64,000 nt of DNA from Gemmatimonadota bacterium (GTDB lineage Bacteria; Gemmatimonadota; Gemmatimonadetes; Longimicrobiales; Gaopeijiaceae). The notes beneath the pieces were generated by a model that ran no database searches, was not told the DNA's origin, and saw only the letters and a program-made list of their open reading frames with translations. Below are positions 16,509-25,341 of the stretch, piece by piece. Made by a program: the position numbers and the translations under genes. The stretch lies in assembly GCA_030428885.1 (NCBI GenBank), contig JAUIEJ010000004.1, positions 1-64,000 of the forward strand, read 5' to 3'. How positions within the stretch are numbered: the stretch's first letter is position 1; the number at the start of each line of letters is the position of its first letter.

Positions 16509-18364
16509 CGCCTCTGCGGATCCTGGTCCTGGCCCTGGCCACCGGGGGCATCACCGGCCTGCTGGAGATGGCGCTGGTCACGGGCGCCATCCGGGTGGGG
16601 GTCGCCGTCCGCATGGGCCCCGACTTCGTCTGGATGATCCCGTCGGCCGAACTCGTGCTCTTCGGGCTCGTGGGCGGAATCCTGGCCGCCGCCGCGGCGG
16701 TGCGCCCTTCGTGGCGGGAGCGGGAGGGGCTCTTCGTGGGACTCCTCGTGGGCCTGGCCACCCTGTCGCTTCTCCTCATGGTGGAGGTGATCCACGACCT
16801 GGCGGCCCTGGCCCTGGCGGCGGGGGTGGGAACCCAGGCGGGACGCCTGGCGACCCGGCCCTGGGCGCGACGAGCCGTGGCGGCGGCCCCGCTCGTCGCC
16901 GTGGCCACGGGGGTCTGGGCCGCGGCCCTGGGGGTGTGGACCCCCCACCGCCGGGCGGCGGCCGAGACCGCCGCCGTGGCCTCCCTCCCGGCCCCGGACG
17001 CCGACGCCCCCAACATCCTCCTCCTCATCCTCGACACGGTGCGGGCCGCCAGCCTGGGCCTCTACGGCGCCCCGGCCGACCCCTCGCCGGGGCTGGACCG
17101 GCTCGCCGGCCAGGGGGTGGCCTTCGACATGGCCATCGCCCCCTCGCCGTGGACCCTCCCGAGCCACGCCTCCATGTTCACGGGCCGGTGGCCGGGCGAG
17201 CTCAGCGCCGGCTGGGAGGCCCCCCTGGACCGCACCACGCCCACCCTGGCCGAAGCGCTGGCGAACCGGGGCTGGGCCACGGCGGGGTTCGTGGGCAACC
17301 TCCTGAACACGGCCCGCCACACCGGCCTCGCCCGGGGCTTCCTCCACTACGACGACTACGACACCTCGGCGGGGGAATGGCTCCTGGCCGCCTCGGTGGG
17401 CCGGGCCCTGGCCTACGCCACCCCCGTGCGACGCCTCCTGGCCCGGAACGAGCTGGCCAACCGGCGCCACGCCCCGGAGGTGGCCGACGAGTTCCTGGAC
17501 TGGATCGACCGGGGGCCCGCCGCCGACGGGACCCGTCCCTGGTTCGCCTTCGTGAACCTCTACGACGCCCACGAGCCCCACATGCCGCCGGGCGTCCCGC
17601 TCCGGGAGTGGAATCGGTTCGAGCACCGGGGAGGCATGGTGGTGGGAGGCAACGCCTGGGTGGAGGAGAAGTGGACGCTGGACGCCGCCGAGGTGCAGCT
17701 CCACCGGGCCGCCTACGAGGCCCGCATCCGGGCGGTGGACGCCGAAGTGGGTCGGATCCTGGCCGAGCTCGAGTCCCGGGGACTCCTGGACGACACCTGG
17801 ATCGTGGTGACGTCGGACCACGGCGAGCAGCTCGGGGAGCGGGGCCTCTTCGAGCACAACAACTCGCTCTACCTCCCGGCCCTCCACGTCCCCCTGGTGA
17901 TCCGCCCCCCGGCAGCGGCCGGCCCCACCGGCGTGCGGGTACCGGGCGCGGTGAGCCTCCGGGACGTGCCCGCCACGATCCTGGATCTGGTCGGCGTCGA
18001 GCCGACGCTTCCGGGCGCGTCTCTCCGCCCCCTCTGGACCGGCGGCGACGCGGCCCCCACCTCCCCCGCCGTGGCCTACCTCCGGCGCGGATACGTGGAA
18101 CAGCCCGCCACCCCCATGTCCCGGGGCACCGAGATGCAGGCGGTGGTGGAGCTGCCGTGGCTCTACGTCCACAACGGCGACGACACCGACGAGATCTACG
18201 ACCTGCGGGACGGGCTCTTCGAGGGGCCCAATCGGGCCGGAGCGGGCGCCGCCGCCGATTCGGCGCTGCGCTCGCTCCGCAGCACCCTCTACCGGCTGGT
18301 CACCGGGCGGGACGTGCCCGCCGGGCTCCCCATCCGACCCGCCGCGCCTCTCGGGCGGGAATGA
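16505..18364 (+). CDS. Membrane-anchored sulfatase-like hydrolase
   Basis: The 619-residue protein starts at a GTG overlapping the upstream stop. Its first about 150 residues hold four to five hydrophobic helices. The sulfatase-fold domain begins at PNILLLILDTVRA (Asp metal ligand), continues with the active-site phrase SPWTLPSHASMFTG, and later has VVTSDHGEQLGERGLFEHN. The nucleophile position is Thr in T-L-P-S-H rather than the Cys/Ser-x-P-x-R needed for formylglycine, so it is more likely a phosphotransferase or phosphodiesterase than a true sulfatase. The membrane anchor suggests that the domain acts on envelope glycolipids; that is inference. Confidence 0.87.
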   Translation: MTPLRILVLALATGGITGLLEMALVTGAIRVGVAVRMGPDFVWMIPSAELVLFGLVGGILAAAAAVRPSWREREGLFVGLLVGLATLSLLLMVEVIHDLAALALAAGVGTQAGRLATRPWARRAVAAAPLVAVATGVWAAALGVWTPHRRAAAETAAVASLPAPDADAPNILLLILDTVRAASLGLYGAPADPSPGLDRLAGQGVAFDMAIAPSPWTLPSHASMFTGRWPGELSAGWEAPLDRTTPTLAEALANRGWATAGFVGNLLNTARHTGLARGFLHYDDYDTSAGEWLLAASVGRALAYATPVRRLLARNELANRRHAPEVADEFLDWIDRGPAADGTRPWFAFVNLYDAHEPHMPPGVPLREWNRFEHRGGMVVGGNAWVEEKWTLDAAEVQLHRAAYEARIRAVDAEVGRILAELESRGLLDDTWIVVTSDHGEQLGERGLFEHNNSLYLPALHVPLVIRPPAAAGPTGVRVPGAVSLRDVPATILDLVGVEPTLPGASLRPLWTGGDAAPTSPAVAYLRRGYVEQPATPMSRGTEMQAVVELPWLYVHNGDDTDEIYDLRDGLFEGPNRAGAGAAADSALRSLRSTLYRLVTGRDVPAGLPIRPAAPLGRE

Positions 18365-18463
18365 CGTCGCCGGAGACGAGAGGAACGGGGGAGGCGGGAA
18401 CGACGACCGGTGCGCACCCGATTCCCCCCGGGCCGGACCGCCGCCCCACACTCCACCCGAATC

Positions 18464-19156
18464 TCATCGACCTCCCAGCCGCCGCTGCACGCCGAGAAGC
18501 AGCACGGGACGCAGCTTGGGCTGATTGATGGCCCCGTCGGCGTCGCCGTACTCGTAGTCCTCCCGGGGGTTCACGTTGTCTCCGTCGGGGCTGTACGACG
18601 TATCGTGCCCCTGGAGGCGCGACCCCCCGAACCAGTCGAGTCCCGCGTCCACCACCAGCCACGTGCGGCTTCCGAGGATGAAGCGGCTCTCGGTGCCCAC
18701 CCCCAGTCCCCAGTGGGTGCTGGTGACATCGAAATCCTCGTTGCCCCCCACGTACCGGAAGTTGCCCCGGAAGCTCGAGCGCCGGACTCCCACGCTCCAG
18801 AAGCCGAGATCGCCGGGCACGGACAGCGAGGGGATGAGGACGTCCAGGTCGATGTCGATGGCCCGACCCTTCTTCTCCGGGGTGCCGTTGGTGGCGTTGT
18901 TGATGAAGATCCTCCGGGCCTCCGACGACGACCCGGGGTCGAGGCGGGTCCAGCCCAGACGGAGCCGGGCTTCGAAGGGCAACGACGGCGTCAGGTCCCG
19001 GGCCAGAAGCTGGCCCTGGAGGGTGAACCCGTCGGCGAACCCCATCATTCCCCCCACGACGAACGACCGTCCCGACGCCTCGGAGGCCTGGCCGGACAGT
19101 CCCACCGGTAGGGCCAGCAGCGCGGTAGCCGCCAACCGGATCCAGAATGTGCGCAC
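18464..19156 (-). CDS. Outer-membrane beta-barrel protein, function unknown
   Basis: The 230-residue product has a signal peptide (FWIRLAATALLALPVGLSGQ) followed by alternating strands and aromatic girdle residues, for example FEARLRLGWTRLD, GFWSVGVRRSSFRGNF and RTWLVVDAGLDWFG. It closes with LRPVLLLGVQRRLGGR, a typical C-terminal barrel strand region. The size fits an 8- to 10-strand barrel. The GTG at 19156 has GAGG nine bases upstream. The gene is divergent from the first cytochrome operon, so a shared regulatory region is possible. No specific family is recognised. Confidence 0.75.
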   Translation of the reverse strand: MRTFWIRLAATALLALPVGLSGQASEASGRSFVVGGMMGFADGFTLQGQLLARDLTPSLPFEARLRLGWTRLDPGSSSEARRIFINNATNGTPEKKGRAIDIDLDVLIPSLSVPGDLGFWSVGVRRSSFRGNFRYVGGNEDFDVTSTHWGLGVGTESRFILGSRTWLVVDAGLDWFGGSRLQGHDTSYSPDGDNVNPREDYEYGDADGAINQPKLRPVLLLGVQRRLGGR

Positions 19157-19512
19157 GTGTACGTTCCTCGGCAGTGGTGTGGCAGGAGGGTGAGTTCCGG
19201 GGACTGCCAGCTTCGTGCCACCCATATGTTCCCAAAAACGGCGCAGAATTCCGCGGCAAACCGGGTACGTAGCCTTGGCGCACACTCGGCACGAACGTAC
19301 CGGTGAAGACCATCCGGTGCCGGTTCGGCCGCTGCCGGACCCGAGCCCCCGGAGCCCCTCGGGGGACGGGGGACGGGCGATCCCGCGCCCGAGCCTTGCA
19401 CCATGCTCGTCGGGTGCGGAGATTGAAGTCGAATCGCGTCGCGCGCCCTCCCTCGCGCGGCCTTCGGGGTCCCGGTGCGCGTGGGACCTGTTTCCGTCCC
19501 AGAATCCCATGG
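19157..19512. promoter_or_regulatory. 356-base divergent intergenic region upstream of the cytochrome operon
   Basis: I see no credible gene here. It contains a GC hairpin (CGCGCG at 19440-19445 pairing with CGCGCG at 19454-19459, 8-base loop) in the probable leader of the 11-haem cytochrome mRNA, and an AT-richer patch near 19225-19250 that could hold the promoter of the minus-strand barrel gene. No clear -35/-10 pair could be assigned. Confidence 0.4.
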
Positions 19513-20718
19513 ATGGCTGGACGTATGATGCTACGCCCGGTTGCGGCCTTCCTCGTCGTCCTCGGCGGTCTGGCTGCAGGGACCCCGGCACCGGCCCTGG
19601 CTCAGGGAGACCAGGGGTGCGATCTCTGCCACGGTGAGGTGGAGCTCCTCCGCCAGCACGTGCCCAGCCTCGCCGAAGCCGAACGCCTCTCGGTGACGTC
19701 GTCGGTCATCGCCGCGTCGGCTCACGAGGGGGAATCCTGCGCGTCGTGCCACACCGGGTACCAGCGCTGGCCCCACCCCGACGGCGGCACCACCGAGACG
19801 TGCGTGTCGTGCCACGAGGAGGCGGGCCGGCTCTGGGACTCGAGCCTCCACGCCCATCCGCGGCTGGACGAGCTGGATCCCGCCGACTGCGCGTCGTGCC
19901 ACGGGAGCCACGACATCCGATGGGTGGACGAGCTCCGGGAGGACGACGGCATCCGGACCATGAACGCCACCTGCGTCTCCTGCCACGAGACCCAGGCCAT
20001 GGTGCCCTCGGAGCCCCACGGCGACACGGTCTCGTGCGCGGGCTGTCACGCGCCCCACGGAACGAAGGGGGTCGACGATCTCACGGCGGCGGTGGCCCCC
20101 CTGGCCCAGGCCGCGACCTGCGGGGCGTGTCACGAAGAGGCCGCCGAGGCCTTCCCCGGCGACGCCCACGGAGCGGCCCTGGCCGACGCCGACCCCCTGG
20201 CGCTGGACGATTTGATGGAGGCGGGGGCCGAGATGCCGGCGACCTGCACCTCGTGCCATGGAGGTCACGGCATGGTCGCCGTGGACGATACGGCCAGCCT
20301 CGCCGTTCACGTGGACGCCTGCGCCACCTGCCACGCCGATGAGGCCGACCGCTACTTCGGTACGTACCACGGCAAGGCCACGGCCCTGGGGTCCCACGTG
20401 GTGGCCACCTGCGACGACTGCCACGGGGCCCACGGCATCTTCGCCTCGGCCGAAGAGGCGTCGTGGGTCCACGAGTCGAAGCTGGTGGAGACGTGCGGCG
20501 AGTGCCACGAGCACGCCCGGGAGGCCTTCGTAGCCTACGACTCCCATCCGGACCCCCTGGATCCGGACCGCAACTTCCCCCTGTTCGTCACCTTCGTGTT
20601 CATGAACGCCCTGCTGTTGGGCGTCCTCGTGGTGTTCGGTCTGCACACCTTCCTCTGGTGGGTCCGGATCCTCATCGACAGCCGGCGGTCCGAGGCCACG
20701 GAGGGGTCCCATGGCTGA
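19513..20718 (+). CDS. 11-haem c-type cytochrome with C-terminal membrane anchor
   Basis: The 401-residue precursor has a signal peptide (MLRPVAAFLVVLGGLAAGTPAPALAQ in its first 32 residues, split here by the cleavage site after ALAQ) and eleven CxxCH haem-binding motifs spread from the mature N-terminus to about residue 330. A single membrane helix near the C-terminus (FVFMNALLLGVLVVFGLHTF) would hold it in the inner membrane facing the periplasm. Its stop lies inside the start of the cytochrome b gene (8-base overlap), so the two probably form a complex in which haem b receives quinol electrons. Other start codons at 19525 and 19528 are possible; no strong Shine-Dalgarno decides between them. 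Confidence 0.93.
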   Translation: MAGRMMLRPVAAFLVVLGGLAAGTPAPALAQGDQGCDLCHGEVELLRQHVPSLAEAERLSVTSSVIAASAHEGESCASCHTGYQRWPHPDGGTTETCVSCHEEAGRLWDSSLHAHPRLDELDPADCASCHGSHDIRWVDELREDDGIRTMNATCVSCHETQAMVPSEPHGDTVSCAGCHAPHGTKGVDDLTAAVAPLAQAATCGACHEEAAEAFPGDAHGAALADADPLALDDLMEAGAEMPATCTSCHGGHGMVAVDDTASLAVHVDACATCHADEADRYFGTYHGKATALGSHVVATCDDCHGAHGIFASAEEASWVHESKLVETCGECHEHAREAFVAYDSHPDPLDPDRNFPLFVTFVFMNALLLGVLVVFGLHTFLWWVRILIDSRRSEATEGSHG

Positions 20719-21619
20719 GGGAGAACGGGGCGCCTTCGACGCTCCCGCGCTGGTGCCCCTCGACACGGCCCAGCGGGGAAAGGGACCGTTCGTCTGGCGC
20801 TTCACCCTGCTGCATCGCCTGCTCCACGCCCTGGCGATGTCGACGTTCTACGTGCTGGTTCTCACCGGGATTCCCATTCGCTACAGTTGCGCGCCGTTTT
20901 CGGCCGAACTCATGCGGTTGTGGGGCGGTGTGGAGCGGGCCGGATTGATCCACCGCATCGCCGCCGGGGTGATGGTGGTCTACTCGGTGGCGTTCCTGGG
21001 CTGGCTCTCCATGCGGTTCATCGTGTCGAAGGAGAAGCTGAAGTGGCTCCGGGGCTACGACAGCATGGTGCCGGATCTGCAGGACGCCCGGGACTTCATC
21101 AAGCAGTGGAAGTGGTACTTCACCGGGAAGGACCGGCCCCGCTTCGGCCGCTACGGCTACCTGGAGAAGCTCGACTTCTTCGGTGAGGTCTGGGGGCTCA
21201 TCATCATCGGCGGCTCGGGCATCATTCTCTGGTTCCCCGAGTTCTTCTCCCAGTGGCTGCCGGGATGGTCGTTCAACCTGGCCACCGTCTTCCACGGGTA
21301 CGAAGCCCTCATCGCGGCCGGATTCATCTTCATCGTCCACTTCTTCAACGTGCATCTGCGGCCCGACAAGTTTCCGCTGGACGCGGTCATGTTCCACGGC
21401 CGGGGCACGCTGGAGTACATGGAAGAGGAGCACCCGGCCCTCGTGGAGGAGCTCGAGGGCCGCCTGGACGGGCCGCCGTCGCCCACCGCCGTGCTGGACG
21501 CACCCGCGCCGCCGCCGAGCCGGGTCCAGACCTTCTTCGGCGCCGTCCTGGGCTTCCTGGCCCTGGGCATCGGCGTCCTCTGCATCGGGATGATCATATG
21601 GGCCGTCGCCATCTGCTGA
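20711..21619 (+). CDS. Di-haem cytochrome b subunit (FdnI/HydC-like b561 family)
   Basis: The 302-residue protein has four main transmembrane helices and a C-terminal fifth. Likely haem b ligands are H35 or H39 (FTLLHRLLHAL), H81 (LIHRIAAG), H195 (VFHGYEAL) and H210/H215 (FIVHFFNVHL). This arrangement is that of quinone-reactive cytochrome b subunits of formate dehydrogenases, hydrogenases and multihaem complexes. Flanked by an 11-haem and a 13-haem cytochrome with overlapping ends, it is most simply the quinol-oxidising or quinone-reducing subunit of a three-part complex. The acidic loop EYMEEEHPALVEELEG before the last helix is unusual in length. Confidence 0.92.
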   Translation: MAEGERGAFDAPALVPLDTAQRGKGPFVWRFTLLHRLLHALAMSTFYVLVLTGIPIRYSCAPFSAELMRLWGGVERAGLIHRIAAGVMVVYSVAFLGWLSMRFIVSKEKLKWLRGYDSMVPDLQDARDFIKQWKWYFTGKDRPRFGRYGYLEKLDFFGEVWGLIIIGGSGIILWFPEFFSQWLPGWSFNLATVFHGYEALIAAGFIFIVHFFNVHLRPDKFPLDAVMFHGRGTLEYMEEEHPALVEELEGRLDGPPSPTAVLDAPAPPPSRVQTFFGAVLGFLALGIGVLCIGMIIWAVAIC

Positions 21620-22998
21620 CCGCCGGAACCGCCCGCCTCGGCGCCGCCACGCTCGTCGCCGCGGCTCTGGGACTGGCGGCCGCCTGCGTCTCGCCCCCGG
21701 CCGGAGCCTTCGCCCGGGTGGACGCCGAGGAGGGGCACCGCACGCTGGTGTGTGCCGACTGCCACGCCGGTCCCCTGGCCGATCGGGGTCTCGCCCAGGC
21801 CGACGAGGCGACCTGCACCGCCTCGGGGTGTCACACCGACGGCGGACCCGCCGAGGTCGTGCTGGGCTCGGTGGCCTTCGCCCACCGGGACCACGGCGGC
21901 GACTCGGTGGCGGTCATGGAGTGCTCCGGCTGCCACACCCACCCCACTCCCGCGGCGGCCCTGGTGGCCGAGGTGGACGCCTGTTCGTTCTGCCACCTCT
22001 CGGAGCAGGCGGCGGGCTCCACGGGGGAGTGCCGGCTCTGCCATCAGAACCTCGAACACGCCGGGCTCACCAGTCAGGGCGTGGAGGTGCCCCACGACGA
22101 CCTGCCCTGGATCGACGGCGGGTGCGTGCGCTGCCACTACGACGTCACCGAGCCCCCGGTGCAGGTATCGCCGCTGCGCTGCGGAGCCTGCCACGACGAC
22201 GTGGAGAGCGCCGTGGACGACGGGGCCGGCCTCGACCTCCACGTGAGTCACGCCACCAGCTCGTGCATCGCGTGCCACGACGAGGGCCAGCACCGGATCC
22301 GGGCCATGTCGTCGTCCGTGTCCCTCCAGTGCGCCGACTGCCACCGGGAGGAACACGAGGTCGCCGTGACCGCCGGGTTCCCCGACGCCGCCACCTGCAA
22401 CCGATGCCACGCCGGAGCCCACGAGCCCCAGCAGCGCATGGTGCTCGGTCTGGTGGATGATCTGGACGCCCCCGATCCGAGCCAGAAGTTCCTGGATGGC
22501 CTCACCTGCCGCTCGTGCCACCAGGCCGCGCCCGCCTCGGATCCGGCGGTGCCGGTACGGGGCCGGGTCCAGACCTGCGTGGAGTGCCACCGATCCGAGT
22601 ACGCCACCGTGGAGCGGTGGTGGCGGGAGGGCACGGCCCAGCGCGTGGCCCTGGCCGCCGCCTACGCCCGCACCGCGGTCTCGCGAGTGGGCACCGATGC
22701 CGGGGCGGAAGCCACCGCGGCGCTGGACGAGGCCGACCGGCTGATCCAGCTCGTGGACACGGCGGGAGCGGTCCACAACCTGACCCTGGCCCACCGCCTC
22801 CTGGCGACGGCCACGGAGCGGGTGTCCCAGGCCTACACCGCCGCCGGGCGGACGGCGCCCCCGGTGCCCGACCTGGGCCGGGAGCCCAACATGGGGCTGT
22901 GCAGCTACTGCCACTACCGCACCAACGACCCCTGGGTCTTCCAGGAGATGTCCGGGGCGTTCCACCGCGACGTGCTGCGGCTGTCGGGGGGAGGTTGA
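21598..22998 (+). CDS. 13-haem c-type cytochrome lipoprotein or secreted cytochrome
   Basis: The 466-residue precursor overlaps the end of the cytochrome b gene by 22 bases. Its leader (ATLVAAALGLAAAC) ends in a lipobox-like Cys, so it may be lipid-anchored. It holds twelve CxxCH motifs and one CX4CH motif (CTASGCH, about residue 79). The first ten or so lie in tight succession; a haem-free helical segment of about 80 residues (WWREGTAQRVALAAAYARTA onward) precedes the final motif CSYCH. The gene completes the cytochrome b operon and probably passes electrons from the membrane complex toward the periplasm. Confidence 0.9.
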   Translation: MGRRHLLTAGTARLGAATLVAAALGLAAACVSPPAGAFARVDAEEGHRTLVCADCHAGPLADRGLAQADEATCTASGCHTDGGPAEVVLGSVAFAHRDHGGDSVAVMECSGCHTHPTPAAALVAEVDACSFCHLSEQAAGSTGECRLCHQNLEHAGLTSQGVEVPHDDLPWIDGGCVRCHYDVTEPPVQVSPLRCGACHDDVESAVDDGAGLDLHVSHATSSCIACHDEGQHRIRAMSSSVSLQCADCHREEHEVAVTAGFPDAATCNRCHAGAHEPQQRMVLGLVDDLDAPDPSQKFLDGLTCRSCHQAAPASDPAVPVRGRVQTCVECHRSEYATVERWWREGTAQRVALAAAYARTAVSRVGTDAGAEATAALDEADRLIQLVDTAGAVHNLTLAHRLLATATERVSQAYTAAGRTAPPVPDLGREPNMGLCSYCHYRTNDPWVFQEMSGAFHRDVLRLSGGG

Positions 22999-23008
22999 GG
23001 GGACGGCC

Positions 23009-23641
23009 GTGAGCCTCTCCCCTCCGCCTCTCGCCTTCGCCGCGCTCAATCTGCGCCGCAATCCCTTCGGGTCGGTGCGGCCCGACGAGGAAGCGGGCCT
23101 GGTGGTGGTCGATGTGGGGCGGTGGGCGTCGTTTCTCGGGGACTCCTCCTCGCCGGGGCGCCGGGCGATCCAGATCCTGGGACCCCCTGGGGCCGGGAAG
23201 TCCACCCACCTGCGGGCGCTGGCCCGGCGGTGGCCGGGACACCCGGTCTGGGCGTGGTCGGCCGACCACGGCTGGCCGGCCCCGCCCGCTGCGGGCCCCC
23301 ACCTCTTCGTGGACGACGCCCACCTTCTCTCCCGCGGCGCCTTCGCTCGGGCCGTGAGCTCTCGGCGGCGGGTCGCCCTGGCCACCCAGCGGTGTCTCGA
23401 GCAGCGCCTGGAGCGCCGGGGCTTCGACGTCCGGACCGTTCCCGTCACTGCCCTCGTGGATCCGGCCCACCTGGACGCCGTGGTGCAACGCCGCCTCGTC
23501 GCGGCGCGACGGGGCCCGGGCCCCGTGCCCCGCCCCGACCGGGCCCATCTGGAGTCCCTCGTCCGTCGCCACGGACCGGACCTGCGGGCGATCCTCGACG
23601 ACCTGTACCGCTGGATCCAGCGCTTTGCGGAGGCCGCGTGA
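23009..23641 (+). CDS. Small P-loop ATPase (ExeA/TniB-like fold)
   Basis: This 210-residue protein starts with GTG ten bases after the cytochrome stop. It has the opening phrase LNLRRNPFGSV seen in ExeA- and TniB-type AAA ATPases, Walker A GPPGAGKST (58-66) and Walker B LFVDDAH (99-105). A sensor-like VALATQR follows, and a small helical C-terminal lid. It lacks a recognisable DNA-binding or membrane domain. Its stop overlaps the start of the arrestin-like gene (GTGA), so the pair work together. A role in assembling or localising the cytochrome complex is conceivable but unproven. Confidence 0.78.
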   Translation: MSLSPPPLAFAALNLRRNPFGSVRPDEEAGLVVVDVGRWASFLGDSSSPGRRAIQILGPPGAGKSTHLRALARRWPGHPVWAWSADHGWPAPPAAGPHLFVDDAHLLSRGAFARAVSSRRRVALATQRCLEQRLERRGFDVRTVPVTALVDPAHLDAVVQRRLVAARRGPGPVPRPDRAHLESLVRRHGPDLRAILDDLYRWIQRFAEAA

Positions 23642-25164
23642 GCCAGGGCATCCGCATCGAGTTCGACGGCGGCGACCGGGTGTTTCGAAGCGGCGAGACC
23701 GTAGCGGGCGCCGTGGTGGTGGAGGTGGACGATGGATCCCGGTGCGAGTACGTGATGCTCCGGGCCTCGTGGCGCACCCACGGCAAGGGCACGGTGGCCA
23801 AGGGACGCCACGGCTCCCTCACCCTCCACGAGGGGCCGATTCCGGCGGGGGTCACCCGGTTCCCGTTTCGGTTCGAGGCCCCCGGCGAACCGTTCACCTA
23901 TCGAGGTCACCTCCTCAACGTCGACCACTACCTCGAGGCCCGCATCGAGATTCCCTGGGCCCTGGACCCGTCGGTGGAGGAGGACTTCGTGGTGGTGCCC
24001 GGCGCCGTGCCGGCACCGCCGCCGGATCCCGACCAGGCCGTGGGTCCGGGGTTGGAGTCCGTGCCCAACCCCCTGCTCCCCATGGTCATCGGGAGCGTCA
24101 CGCTGGTGGTGGCCCTCCTGACGTTCCCCTTCCCGGGGATCCTCTTCCTGGTCGTGGCCGCCGCCTTCCTCTTCGCGGGACTCCGGCAGAAGGCGGCCGC
24201 ATCCCGAGTCGGCGACGTGGTGGTGATCGTGGAACCCCAGGTCGTATCGCCGGGCGACGAGGTGCGGGTGGCCGTGGGCCTCTTCCCCCCGAAGGACGTG
24301 GCCCTGAACGGGGTCACGGCCACCCTGCGGGGCGCCGAGGTCGTGGTGTCGGGAAGCGGCACCGACCGGAAGACCCACCGCCACGTGGCCCATCGCGACG
24401 AACGGCCCCTGGTGGGCGCCGGCACCCTCCCCGGCGGCGTGGAGCGGGTGCTGGAGACCACCTTCACCGTGCCGTCCCTGGGCATGTGGACCTTCGCCGC
24501 CGAGCGGAATCGGGTCCTGTGGGACGTGCGGGTGGAGGTGGACATCCCGTCCTGGCCCGACTGGTCGTCGTCCACGCCCATCGTGGTCTGGCCCGCCCGG
24601 GGCGCGGTGGAGGCCCCTGCGGCGCGCCCTCGGATCGCGGCACCCGAGCCGGCTGCGCCACCTCCACCGCCGCCCCCAAGGAAGGCGGTGGCGACGGTCG
24701 TTCCGAAGCCGGAGGCCCCGCCGGAGGTCGTGCGGGAGCCGGAGGTCGTGCCGCAGGCGAAGGCGGCTACGCCCTCCGCTCCTTCTCCCCCGGTACCGGC
24801 GCCCGCATCCGACGGCTCCTTCGCCGCCGCCGTGCGGGAGGTGCTGGACGCCGGCGTGGTCTCGGGCGACCGGCGCACCAAGGCCGCCGCACTGGTGGGC
24901 CGTTCGGTCTCGTGCGAGGTGCGGATCGAACGGGTCCAGCGACCCTTCGGCCGGAACCTGGCCGCGGGCTACGAGGGAGGCCGCACCCTCCGGGGCACCC
25001 TGGACGACTCGGGCCTCCCGGTGGAGGTGCGGATCCCCGCCGCCGACGCCGACGCCGTGGACGCCCTGAAGCGGGGCGGCACCTGGCCGACCCGAGGCAC
25101 CTTGGTGGAGTGGGCCCGCCTCCCGGACCGGCCGGTCATCGCGGCCGAGGCCCGGGGACGGTAG
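23638..25164 (+). CDS. Arrestin-like-domain membrane protein with Pro-rich linker
   Basis: The 508-residue product opens with an arrestin/Spo0M-like beta-sandwich (IRIEFDGGDRVFRSGETVAG, YVMLRASWRTHGKG). A hydrophobic pair of helices (residues about 145-185, PMVIGSVTLVVALLTFPFPG) divides it from a second beta-sandwich (VVIVEPQVVSPGDEVRVAVG). Then come a long Pro/Ala linker (PPPPPPRK) and a C-terminal domain of about 100 residues. I do not recognise this combination as a characterised family. Translational coupling to the ATPase and position behind the cytochrome operon suggest an envelope-associated complex. Stable neighbour relations would be needed to link it to electron transfer. Confidence 0.78.
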   Translation: MSQGIRIEFDGGDRVFRSGETVAGAVVVEVDDGSRCEYVMLRASWRTHGKGTVAKGRHGSLTLHEGPIPAGVTRFPFRFEAPGEPFTYRGHLLNVDHYLEARIEIPWALDPSVEEDFVVVPGAVPAPPPDPDQAVGPGLESVPNPLLPMVIGSVTLVVALLTFPFPGILFLVVAAAFLFAGLRQKAAASRVGDVVVIVEPQVVSPGDEVRVAVGLFPPKDVALNGVTATLRGAEVVVSGSGTDRKTHRHVAHRDERPLVGAGTLPGGVERVLETTFTVPSLGMWTFAAERNRVLWDVRVEVDIPSWPDWSSSTPIVVWPARGAVEAPAARPRIAAPEPAAPPPPPPPRKAVATVVPKPEAPPEVVREPEVVPQAKAATPSAPSPPVPAPASDGSFAAAVREVLDAGVVSGDRRTKAAALVGRSVSCEVRIERVQRPFGRNLAAGYEGGRTLRGTLDDSGLPVEVRIPAADADAVDALKRGGTWPTRGTLVEWARLPDRPVIAAEARGR

Positions 25165-25183
25165 CCTCATCATTCACGAAAAA

Positions 25184-25211
25184 CGCCCCAAGGCCGTAAA
25201 GCCTTGGGGCG
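25184..25211 (-). terminator. Rho-independent terminator of tRNA-Lys
   Basis: An 11-bp perfect stem (CGCCCCAAGGC at 25184-25194 with GCCTTGGGGCG at 25201-25211, 6-base loop) is followed on the minus strand by a five-T run. It lies directly after the tRNA-Lys 3' end. Symmetry also lets it act on + strand transcripts from the arrestin-like gene. Confidence 0.88.
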
Positions 25212-25216
25212 CCTAG

Positions 25217-25289
<73 letters not shown>

Positions 25290-25341
25290 GTGCCGGGCCT
25301 GCGGCCCGGAGCCCTTCAAGCTATTCGGTGAGGTGCGGCTG

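Noticed and set aside
16505-18364. Active formylglycine-type sulfatase
   Set aside because: The nucleophile motif is T-L-P-S-H, without the Cys or Ser and the Arg needed for formylglycine formation.
19303-19512. N-terminal extension of the 11-haem cytochrome
   Set aside because: The frame is open to 19303 but the added residues are Arg/Pro-rich and would bury the signal peptide; the starts at 19513-19528 directly precede it.
21157-25173. A very long open frame of 1338 codons on the minus strand opposite the cytochrome operon
   Set aside because: It is a by-product of high GC in third positions opposite real genes. Its translation is low complexity, rich in Gly, Arg and His, with no domain, and the + strand carries eleven and more clear haem motifs.
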